In this document: positions 24,161-31,480 of the stretch, piece after piece
Layout of the letters: each line of letters opens with the position of its first letter
Position numbering within the stretch: the stretch's first letter is position 1
From: Marinobacterium jannaschii DSM 6295
GTDB taxonomy: Bacteria; Pseudomonadota; Gammaproteobacteria; Pseudomonadales; Balneatricaceae
DNA length: 64,000 bases
Reading direction: 5' to 3'
Assembly (NCBI RefSeq): GCF_000620085.1
Contig: NZ_KK211068.1
Coordinates: 1-64,000, forward strand
Position numbers and translations under genes: made by a program
The notes under the pieces: generated by a model
What the model was told of the DNA's origin: nothing
The model's database searches: none
Seen by the model: the letters and a program-made list of their open reading frames with translations, nothing else

Positions 24161-26818
24161 TTAAACTGTCCAGGGTGCCGGTTTTTCCGGATTGATGTTG
24201 AACTTCTGCATAGCTTTAGCAACGTCAGCAGTCGATACCTGACCTTCTTCCTGCAGTGATTTCAGTGCCGCCACGACAACGTAGTAGCGGTTAACCTCGA
24301 AGAACTCACGCAGTTTGTTGCGGGTATCGGAGCGACCGAAACCATCAGTACCCAGTACCTTGTAGTTGCGCGGGATGTATTCACGCAGCTGGTCTGCATA
24401 CAGGCGCATGTAGTCGGTGGAGGCGATTACAGGGCCTTTGCGGTCTTTCAGGCAGTCTTCCAGGAAAGAGGTACGCGGCTCTTCTTCAGGATGCAGCATG
24501 TTCCAGCGATAAGCGGACTGGGCATCGCGACGCAGTTCGTTGATGGAGGTAGTGCTCCATACGTCTGCCTCGATGCCGAACTCTTCACGCAGGATAGTTG
24601 CGGCTTCGCGAACTTCGCGCAGGATAGAACCACAGCCGAACAGCTGTACTTTCTTCTCTGCGTCTTTGCCCTCTTCCAGCAGGTACATACCTTTGATGAT
24701 GCCCTCTTCGGCACCAACCGGCATCGCTGGGTGAGCGTAGTTTTCGTTCAGCGTAGTGATGTAGTAGAACTTGTTCTCCTGGTCTTCATACATACGCTTC
24801 AGACCATCCTGCACAATCACGGTCAGCTCATAGCCGTAGGTCGGATCGTAGGAGACACAGTTCGGGATCATCTGCGCCATCAGGTGGCTGTGACCATCCT
24901 GGTGCTGCAGGCCTTCGCCGTTCAGCGTAGTACGACCGGAAGTCGCACCGATCAGGAAGCCGCGCGCCTGCATATCACCCGCCGCCCAGGCCAGGTCCAT
25001 GATGCGCTGGAAACCAAACATGGAGTAGTAGATGTAGAACGGCACCATGGTGCAGTTGTTGTTCGCGTAGGAGGTCGCCGCAGCGATCCACGCAGACATT
25101 GCACCCGCTTCGTTGATGCCCTCTTCCAGAATCTGACCGGTCTTGGACTCTTTGTAGAACATGATCTGGTCAGCATCGTGCGGCACGTAGCGCTGGCCTT
25201 CAGAGGTGTAAATTCCCAACTGACGGAACATTCCTTCCATACCGAAAGTACGCGCTTCGTCCGGCACAATCGGTACCACACGCTCACCCATGTTCTTGTC
25301 CTTAACCAGGGTGCTCAGCACTCGGTTAAGGGACATCTGAGTGGACAGCTCACGCTTGCCACTCTCTTTCAGGTTGTTGGCAAACGTTTCCAGTGCCGGG
25401 ATTTCCAGCTTTTCAAATTCGGTGCGACGTACCGGGTAGAAACCGCCCAGTTTCTGACGACGATCCAGCATGTACTTCATTTCCGGAGAGTCCGGAGCCG
25501 GACGGTAGTAAGGCACGTCCTTCAGCTGATCATCAGACAGCGGGATGTTGAAACGATCACGGAAATCCTTCAGATCGTCGATCGCGACTTTCTTCATGGA
25601 ATGGGTGTCGTTCTTCGCTTCGCCGGACTTACCGGTACCGTAGCCCTTAACAGTCTGCGCCAGGATAACGGTTGGCTGACCCTTGTGGTCCATCGCCTGC
25701 TGGTAAGCAGCGAATACCTTGTACGGATCGTGGCCACCGCGGTTCAGGTTCATGATCTCGTCATCGGACATGTCCTTAACCATTTCCAGCAGCTCAGGAT
25801 ACTTGCCGAAGAAATGTTCGCGGGTATAAGCGCCGCCGTTAGCCTTATAGTTCTGCAGTTCGCCGTCACAGACTTCGTCCATGCGCTTCTGCAGCAGGCC
25901 TTTATCATCTTTCTCAAACAGCGGATCCCAGTGACGGCCCCAAAGGCACTTCACTACATTCCAGCCGGCACCGCGGAAGACGCCTTCCAGTTCCTGTACG
26001 ATCTTGCCGTTACCACGTACCGGACCATCCAGACGCTGCAGGTTACAGTTGATCACGAAGACCAGGTTTTCCAGCTGCTCACGACCAGCCAGGGCGATCG
26101 CGCCCAGGGATTCCGGCTCATCACACTCACCATCACCGAGGAATGCCCAAACTTTACGGTCACCACGGTTGATCAGGCTACGCGCTGACAGGTAACGCAT
26201 CACATGCGCCTGGTAGATCGCCTGGATCGGGCCCAGACCCATGGATACGGTCGGGAACTGCCAGAAGTCAGGCATCAGCCATGGATGTGGGTAGGAAGAC
26301 AGGCCGTTGCCGTCTACTTCGCGGCGGAAGTTGTCCATCTGTTCTTCTGTCAGACGACCTTCCAGATAGGCGCGGGAGTAAATACCCGGGGCAATATGGC
26401 CCTGGAAGAACACCATATCGGCATCCTGATCGCCTTCGTTACCACGGAAGAAGTAGTTGAAACCGATATCGTACAGAGTCGCGGAGGAGGAGAACGAAGA
26501 TATATGTCCGCCCAGGCCTTCATCGTTGTCATTGGCGCGCATAACCATCGCCATCGCATTCCAACGGATGAAAGAACGGATACGACGTTCCATGAACAGG
26601 TCACCCGGCATACGCGCTTCATCCCTCGGCGCGATGGTGTTGCGATACGGGGTGTTCAGGCTGGTGGTGGTACCAGCGCCCAGTTCTGCCGCTTTTTCAC
26701 CGAGTTTACGCAGAATGTAGCTTGCACGATCATCGCCTTCACTTTTGGCGACAGATTCCAGTGCATCCAGCCATTCCTGCGTTTCAATCGGATCAATATC
26801 TTCAATAAAGTCTTGCAC
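24161..26818 (-). CDS. aceE: Pyruvate dehydrogenase E1 component (homodimeric)
   Basis: The 885-residue protein is the homodimeric, thiamine-diphosphate-dependent E1 of the gammaproteobacterial type (E. coli AceE is 887). It decarboxylates pyruvate and reductively acetylates the lipoyl groups of AceF. The ThDP-binding region reads FLGDGECDEPESLGA and ends near VFVINCNLQRLDGPV. The N terminus (DIDPIETQEWLDALESV) aligns with E. coli DVDPIETRDWL. The start is GTG 26818 with GGAGAAGG upstream. It is 225 bases downstream of pdhR; a cluster of TGTAG/CTACA repeats fills that gap. Confidence 0.97.
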   Translation of the reverse strand: MQDFIEDIDPIETQEWLDALESVAKSEGDDRASYILRKLGEKAAELGAGTTTSLNTPYRNTIAPRDEARMPGDLFMERRIRSFIRWNAMAMVMRANDNDEGLGGHISSFSSSATLYDIGFNYFFRGNEGDQDADMVFFQGHIAPGIYSRAYLEGRLTEEQMDNFRREVDGNGLSSYPHPWLMPDFWQFPTVSMGLGPIQAIYQAHVMRYLSARSLINRGDRKVWAFLGDGECDEPESLGAIALAGREQLENLVFVINCNLQRLDGPVRGNGKIVQELEGVFRGAGWNVVKCLWGRHWDPLFEKDDKGLLQKRMDEVCDGELQNYKANGGAYTREHFFGKYPELLEMVKDMSDDEIMNLNRGGHDPYKVFAAYQQAMDHKGQPTVILAQTVKGYGTGKSGEAKNDTHSMKKVAIDDLKDFRDRFNIPLSDDQLKDVPYYRPAPDSPEMKYMLDRRQKLGGFYPVRRTEFEKLEIPALETFANNLKESGKRELSTQMSLNRVLSTLVKDKNMGERVVPIVPDEARTFGMEGMFRQLGIYTSEGQRYVPHDADQIMFYKESKTGQILEEGINEAGAMSAWIAAATSYANNNCTMVPFYIYYSMFGFQRIMDLAWAAGDMQARGFLIGATSGRTTLNGEGLQHQDGHSHLMAQMIPNCVSYDPTYGYELTVIVQDGLKRMYEDQENKFYYITTLNENYAHPAMPVGAEEGIIKGMYLLEEGKDAEKKVQLFGCGSILREVREAATILREEFGIEADVWSTTSINELRRDAQSAYRWNMLHPEEEPRTSFLEDCLKDRKGPVIASTDYMRLYADQLREYIPRNYKVLGTDGFGRSDTRNKLREFFEVNRYYVVVAALKSLQEEGQVSTADVAKAMQKFNINPEKPAPWTV

Positions 26819-26933
26819 TATGCCTTCTCCACTCTCAGGTTAACGCAGTTTATCCAGACTTAGTTTGTCTGCAGGCCCGACTCCATGCTGCGCCGCAACA
26901 ATATAGTTATCATCTGGTGCTGTTAATTATATA

Positions 26934-27031
26934 TGTAGTAATACTACAGAAAAATGATGCCGGAATCTACAAAAGCGCCTTTTCGACTACAAAAAGCAGA
27001 CTATTTTCTATACAGCAGGTTTTTTTGTAGT
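26934..27031. promoter_or_regulatory. TGTAG/CTACA repeat cluster between pdhR and aceE
   Basis: A perfect palindrome TGTAGTAATACTACA lies at 26934-26948. Further CTACA units occur at 26967-26971 and 26986-26991, and TGTAGT at 27026-27031, each next to A- or T-tracts. Five half-sites in 100 bases upstream of aceE look like the target of a regulator other than PdhR, whose boxes are different. I do not know which one. Confidence 0.45.
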
Positions 27032-27043
27032 TTTTATACAGGG

Positions 27044-27811
27044 CTATGGATCTATGTTGATATTGGCCCTGCGCAACGCCCTTTCCTGGCGTGAGTTTTC
27101 CCGCTCACCTTCCAGCAACGCATCTTCAACATAGGCCAGATGGTCGTGTGCAGCCATGCGGGCCTTTTCCGGATCGCCTTCCAGAATAGCGTTCATCAGC
27201 AGCGCGTGCTGCTGATGGATCTTTTCCCGGTAGTCGGCTTTAGGATAGATGTTCTGCAGGTTATCCCAGATATGCTGACGCAGCAGGCTGAACAGGGCCC
27301 GCATCATATGCAGCAGCACCAGATTGTGGGTGGACTCGGCAATCTGCAGGTGAAAGTCCACATCTGCGTACACTTCCTTATCGAATTCTTTGTTTTCGTG
27401 GAACCGCTCCAGATCCGCATAACGCTGACGGATCAATTCCTTGTCCGCAGGCGTGCTTCGCAGCGCAGCGTAGTAAGCCGAAACGCCCTCCAGCGCATGA
27501 CGGAACTCCAGCAGGTCATACTGGGCCTCAGGATGGGTCTTGAACAATTCCAGTAATGGATCGGAAAACGAGCCGCCCAGATCTTCAGACACATAAGTGC
27601 CGCCGCCCTGCCGGCTGATCAGCAGCCCTTTTGCAGTCAGTTTCTGTACCGCCTCACGCAGTGAAGGCCGCGAAACTTCAAACTGCTTCGCCATCTCACG
27701 CTCAGGGGGCAGCTTCTGACCAGGCTTCAATGTCCCCTCCAGGATCATGGCTTCTAACTGCTCCATGATCACATCGGAAATTTTGGGCTGCCTAACCCTT
27801 TGATACGCCAT
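27044..27811 (-). CDS. pdhR: Pyruvate dehydrogenase complex repressor PdhR
   Basis: This 255-residue FadR-subfamily GntR regulator closely follows E. coli PdhR: MAYQRVRQPKISDVI at the N terminus, ILEGTLKPGQKLPPEREMAKQF and SRPSLREAVQKL in the winged helix, and YDLLEFRHALEG in the FCD domain. PdhR senses pyruvate and represses aceEF and related genes. The start is ATG 27811, eight bases after GGAGAG. The gene precedes aceE as in E. coli. An ATTGGT-N3-ACCAAT box at 27833-27847 lies 22 bases from its start, so it probably represses itself. A second box lies at the divergent dctP promoter. Confidence 0.95.
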   Translation of the reverse strand: MAYQRVRQPKISDVIMEQLEAMILEGTLKPGQKLPPEREMAKQFEVSRPSLREAVQKLTAKGLLISRQGGGTYVSEDLGGSFSDPLLELFKTHPEAQYDLLEFRHALEGVSAYYAALRSTPADKELIRQRYADLERFHENKEFDKEVYADVDFHLQIAESTHNLVLLHMMRALFSLLRQHIWDNLQNIYPKADYREKIHQQHALLMNAILEGDPEKARMAAHDHLAYVEDALLEGERENSRQERALRRANINIDP

Positions 27812-27832
27812 ACAAAAACTCTCCACAAACTT

Positions 27833-27847
27833 ATTGGTATGACCAAT
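27833..27847. promoter_or_regulatory. PdhR box at the pdhR promoter
   Basis: ATTGGTATGACCAAT matches the ATTGGTNNNACCAAT operator of PdhR. It directly abuts the proposed pdhR -10 element at 27848-27853 and would cover the transcription start. Confidence 0.82.
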
Positions 27848-27877
27848 ATGTTACGGCGGGATACACCGTTTCATCAA
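27848..27877 (-). promoter_or_regulatory. Putative pdhR promoter
   Basis: On the minus strand TTGATG (27872-27877) and TAACAT (27848-27853) are 18 bases apart, immediately upstream of the PdhR box. The -10 is a moderate match, so this is a likely rather than certain promoter. Confidence 0.45.
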
Positions 27878-28045
27878 TTCCGAATTTGCACCTTATAACT
27901 ACAGGGTCTTTACTGATAACGGAATAAAAGCAGATAACAAATTGGTTTTACCATTTTTAAATACCTTAAACCCGGTTTGATTTGCAATCAAAGTTTAAGC
28001 AAATTCCGCGAAAATAGCGGGCACCGGAAAAAGAACAAAAACCTG

Positions 28046-28075
28046 TTGACAAGTCCTGCTCAAAAAAAATACAGT
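28046..28075 (+). promoter_or_regulatory. Putative dctP promoter
   Basis: A perfect TTGACA (28046-28051) is followed after 18 bases by TACAGT (28070-28075). Transcription would start near 28082, just before the PdhR box at 28095-28109, so repressor binding would block elongation or open-complex formation. The 170 bases upstream (27878-28045) are A/T-rich and hold no gene. Confidence 0.6.
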
Positions 28076-28094
28076 CTTAGTTCGCGGCTGGTAA

Positions 28095-28109
28095 ATTGGT
28101 ATTACCAAT
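28095..28109. promoter_or_regulatory. PdhR box at the dctP promoter
   Basis: ATTGGTATTACCAAT has the same half-sites as the box at 27833-27847, with a three-base centre. It lies 20 bases downstream of the proposed dctP -10 element and 100 bases before the dctP start codon. Confidence 0.82.
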
Positions 28110-28209
28110 CTTAACACAAGGATGTCTGACTGAGTAAAACCCCGCAATAAATTCTCAGACTGCTAAGTGCCGTAGTAATAACAAAAATGAATCGCCATGA
28201 GGATGTGTC

Positions 28210-29280
28210 ATGAAAAAGTTCGCTAAGTCCATGATCTCTGCTGCTGTAATTTCTGCTGCTGTTGCTGGTGTAAGCGCCCCGGCTCAGGCGGCTGATAAGC
28301 TGCTGTTGAAAACCCCAATCGCTTTCGGTTCTCACCTGCCAGCACTCGGCACACCGATTAAATGGGTTTCCGAACAGCTTAAGCTGGTCAGCGACGGCAA
28401 AGTACGGATGAAAATCTACGAGCCGGGTAAGCTGGTTAGCCCTCCCGAAATTCTTGATGCTGTATCTTCCGGTAAAGTGAACTCCGGTTACTCGACTGCC
28501 GGTTACTGGCAGGGCAAGATGCCTGCAGCCGCTCTGTTCTCAGCCGTACCTTTCGGCCCTGAAGCAGGCGAATACATGGCATGGCTGTACTACGGCAACG
28601 GCATGAACCTGTATCAGGAGATGTACGACAATGCCGGCTACAACGTAAAAGTCCTGCCTTGCGCCATCATCTCTCCGGAAACATCCGGCTGGTTCTCCAA
28701 ACCGATCGAGAAGCCTGAAGACCTGAAAGGCCTGAACATGCGTTTCTTCGGCCTGGGTGCTTCCGTTATGGAAAAACTGGGTGTCGGCACAGTTCAGCTG
28801 CCAGGCGGTGAAATCTTCGGAGCCCTGGAGAAAGGCGCGATCGACGCAACCGAATTCTCTCAGCCTGCAATCGACCAGCGCCTGGGTCTGCACAAGATCG
28901 CCAAATACAACTACTTCCCTGGCTGGCACCAGCAGGCAACTGTCTTTGAGCTTCTGGTGAACAAAGACACCTGGGGCAAAATGAGCAAAGGTCAGAAAGC
29001 CCTGGTTGAGACGACCTGTAAGGCATCCATGACGAATGCAATCGCCGAGGGTGAGGCAATGCAGTTCGACGTGATGGCCAAAGCCAAGGATAACGGTGTA
29101 GAGATCCGCTACTGGAACGAAACTATGCTGAAGACCTTCGAATCCAAATGGGGTGAAGTGGTTGCAGAGAAGACTGCAGCTGATCCGTTCTTCAAGAAAG
29201 TATGGGATGACATGAGCACTTTCCGCGAAGGTTACGACCTGTGGGAAGCCAATGCCTTCCTGCCACGCGCGCAGCGCTAA
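28210..29280 (+). CDS. dctP: TRAP transporter substrate-binding protein DctP
   Basis: The 356-residue protein has a Sec signal peptide (about 1-27, ending APAQA) and a DctP-type body. Segments such as SAVPFGPEAGEYMAWLYYG and LPGGEIFGALEKGAIDATEF resemble the binding proteins for 2-oxo acids and lactate (TakP-like). The arginine/glycine segment KGLNMRFFGLGASV is the usual carboxylate-anchoring region. A GAGG site precedes the ATG. With dctQ, dctM and a D-lactate dehydrogenase gene downstream and a PdhR box upstream, lactate or pyruvate is the most likely ligand. This is an inference from context. Confidence 0.88.
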   Translation: MKKFAKSMISAAVISAAVAGVSAPAQAADKLLLKTPIAFGSHLPALGTPIKWVSEQLKLVSDGKVRMKIYEPGKLVSPPEILDAVSSGKVNSGYSTAGYWQGKMPAAALFSAVPFGPEAGEYMAWLYYGNGMNLYQEMYDNAGYNVKVLPCAIISPETSGWFSKPIEKPEDLKGLNMRFFGLGASVMEKLGVGTVQLPGGEIFGALEKGAIDATEFSQPAIDQRLGLHKIAKYNYFPGWHQQATVFELLVNKDTWGKMSKGQKALVETTCKASMTNAIAEGEAMQFDVMAKAKDNGVEIRYWNETMLKTFESKWGEVVAEKTAADPFFKKVWDDMSTFREGYDLWEANAFLPRAQR

Positions 29281-29281
29281 T

Positions 29282-29329
29282 CAAGCCTGAGGCTTGAAAC
29301 AACAGGCGAGCCCGGTCAGCTCGCCTGTT
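29282..29329 (+). terminator. Intercistronic hairpins between dctP and dctQ
   Basis: Two stems follow the dctP stop: CAAGCC/GGCTTG (29282-29296) and a perfect 11-base stem AACAGGCGAGC/GCTCGCCTGTT (29301-29311 with 29319-29329). There is no T-tract, so they more likely stabilise the dctP part of the mRNA or give partial termination. This would favour the binding protein over the membrane subunits. Confidence 0.55.
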
Positions 29330-29430
29330 CTGTAATACCGCAGGCCGGAATACCCCAATACCGTGCGCCGGTATCTACCCTGATCATCTATAACTATAAC
29401 GACTGTCCTGAGTAAGAGGTTGGGCCTCCT

Positions 29431-29958
29431 GTGAATCAACAAGACAAACTTCCGCCAGTACCACTGGCTGACGCGATCGATCGCTTTATCCAGCGCATCG
29501 GCATGAGCGTCGCTTGGGTGTACGTATTGCTCGTACTGGTAATTATGCTCCAGGTTATTCTGCGAAAGGGTTTTTCCAGTGGTCTTATTGCTCTGGAAGA
29601 GCTGCAGTGGCACCTGTACGCTATTGGCGTAATGTTTGGCCTTTCGTATGCCCAGACAACCAACAGCCACATCCGCGTTGACCTGTTCTATTCCCGCCTC
29701 CGCGCCCGCACTAAACGCTGGGTGGAGGTGATCGGCATCCTGACACTGGTACTTCCTTTTATTCTTGTTGTGTTCCTGCACAGCATCGATTTCGTCGCCG
29801 ACTCATGGCGCATCAATGAACATTCTTCGGCCCCATCAGGCCTTCCCTGGCGCTGGCTGATCAAAGGCACCATTCCAGTGACCTTCGCTCTGCTTGGCCT
29901 GGCGGTTGTATCCCGCCTAATCCGTGATCTGACTCTGCTGGTGAAAGGTGAAAACTGA
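29431..29958 (+). CDS. dctQ: TRAP transporter small permease DctQ
   Basis: The 175-residue protein has the four membrane segments expected of DctQ, at about residues 26-44, 58-70, 92-112 and 138-158. The loop LEELQWHLYAIGVMFGLSYAQ contains the family's conserved E-Q/W pattern. It forms the small inner-membrane subunit that supports the DctM channel. The start is GTG 29431 with AGAGG upstream. Its stop overlaps the dctM start by one base. Confidence 0.92.
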   Translation: MNQQDKLPPVPLADAIDRFIQRIGMSVAWVYVLLVLVIMLQVILRKGFSSGLIALEELQWHLYAIGVMFGLSYAQTTNSHIRVDLFYSRLRARTKRWVEVIGILTLVLPFILVVFLHSIDFVADSWRINEHSSAPSGLPWRWLIKGTIPVTFALLGLAVVSRLIRDLTLLVKGEN

Positions 29959-31343
29959 TGGAGATTAATGAGATTCTTGTTATTGCGATGTTCCTGTCGT
30001 TCATCGCACTGCTGTTTACCGGTATCCCTGTTGCCTGGGTGCTGGGTGGTATTGGCGTAATCTTTGCCGGTATCGGCTACCTGGCTGACACCTACTTCGA
30101 CACTATTACCGGTCTTGATTACCTGACTCTCGGCCTGGTGGTAAACCGCCTCTACAAGATCATGGACAACTGGATTCTTGTGGCGCTACCGATGTTCATA
30201 TTTATGGGCATCATGCTGGATAAGTCCGGTGTAGCGGAGCGTCTGATGCAGTCCATGCAGGAGCTGTTTGGTCGTGTGCGCGGGGGTCTGGCGATTACTG
30301 TTACCGCAATCGGTATTATCCTGGCCGCATCCACCGGCATCATCGGGGCGTCGGTCGTACTGCTGGCCGTTATGTCCCTGCCTTCCATGACCAAGCAGGG
30401 CTATGCCATGCCGCTGGCCTTGGGCACCATCGCCTCTGCCGGTACACTGGGCATCCTGATCCCACCAAGCATCATGCTGGTGATCATGGCTGACCAGCTG
30501 GGCCTGTCCGTGGGCGACCTGTTTATGGGTGCGGTTATTCCGGGCCTGATGCTGGGTGCGATGTACATCATCTACATTCTGGCGGTTGGCTTCTTCAAGC
30601 CTGACGCAGCACCAATTCCATCGGATGCCAAGCCGATCACCCTGGGCGTGTTCCTGAACGTGATGAAAGCGGTAACACCAACGCTGCTGCTGATCTTTGT
30701 AGTGCTGGGTTCTATCTTCGCCGGTATTGCCACACCGACTGAAGCCTCCGGCGTCGGCGCATTCGGTGCGACCCTGCTGGCAGCCTACAACAGGAAGCTT
30801 AACTTCAAGGTCGTAAAAGAGGTGGTTGGCGGTACCATGAACACCACCGCTTACATCTTTGCGATCTTTATCGGTGCCACCTGTTTCGCTCTGGTACTGC
30901 GTGAGTTGGGCGGTGATGAGCTGATCGAGTCGTTCCTGACCGGCCTGCCATTTGGTCCTTACGGCATTATCTTCTTTATCCTGGCAGTGATTTTCCTACT
31001 CGGTTTCTTCCTGGACTGGATCGAGATCACCCTGATCATCCTACCGCTGCTGGCACCGGTTATTTCGGCGCTGGGCCTGGGCATCGATGGCTACGGGGTG
31101 GTGGATAATCCTGAGCTGGTGTGGTTCGTGATGCTGGTTGCCATGGCATTGCAGACATCCTTCCTGACACCACCGGTCGGCTTTGCCCTGTTCTACCTGA
31201 AAGGGGTCTGCCCGCCAAACGTTAAACTGAGTGATATCTACAAGGGGGTGATCCCATTCATCCTTCTCCAGCTGGGCGGGCTACTGATTCTGGTGTTCTG
31301 GCCGCAGCTCGTACTCTGGCTGCCGGCAATCGCCTACAGCTAA
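29958..31343 (+). CDS. dctM: TRAP transporter large permease DctM
   Basis: This 461-residue protein has about 12-13 membrane segments and the DctM motifs GTIASAGTLGILIPPSIMLV and FAGIATPTEASGVGAFGA. It is the main transport channel of the TRAP system and uses the sodium or proton gradient, not ATP. It is translationally coupled to dctQ by a one-base overlap. About 140 bases separate it from the D-lactate dehydrogenase gene, without a clear terminator. Confidence 0.95.
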   Translation: MEINEILVIAMFLSFIALLFTGIPVAWVLGGIGVIFAGIGYLADTYFDTITGLDYLTLGLVVNRLYKIMDNWILVALPMFIFMGIMLDKSGVAERLMQSMQELFGRVRGGLAITVTAIGIILAASTGIIGASVVLLAVMSLPSMTKQGYAMPLALGTIASAGTLGILIPPSIMLVIMADQLGLSVGDLFMGAVIPGLMLGAMYIIYILAVGFFKPDAAPIPSDAKPITLGVFLNVMKAVTPTLLLIFVVLGSIFAGIATPTEASGVGAFGATLLAAYNRKLNFKVVKEVVGGTMNTTAYIFAIFIGATCFALVLRELGGDELIESFLTGLPFGPYGIIFFILAVIFLLGFFLDWIEITLIILPLLAPVISALGLGIDGYGVVDNPELVWFVMLVAMALQTSFLTPPVGFALFYLKGVCPPNVKLSDIYKGVIPFILLQLGGLLILVFWPQLVLWLPAIAYS

Positions 31344-31480
31344 GATCCTAAGCCTGCAGACCCAGCAGGCCAGGAGGGCGGCGCATTGCCATAGGGGCCA
31401 AAGTGCCTTTCGCGCTGCCCTCCTTTATCCATAATTATTACAGCTGCTATAGCAGATATTTTGGTGAGGTTACCTGGACT

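Noticed and set aside
23045-24259. Ala/Ser/Thr- or Cys/Arg-rich open frames on the plus strand over aceF
   Set aside because: They mirror the Ala/Pro linkers and repeated lipoyl domains of aceF in other frames.
24491-26188. Long open frame on the plus strand opposite aceE
   Set aside because: It is antisense to a clear aceE, has no ribosome site or family likeness, and its composition mirrors the codon use of the real gene.
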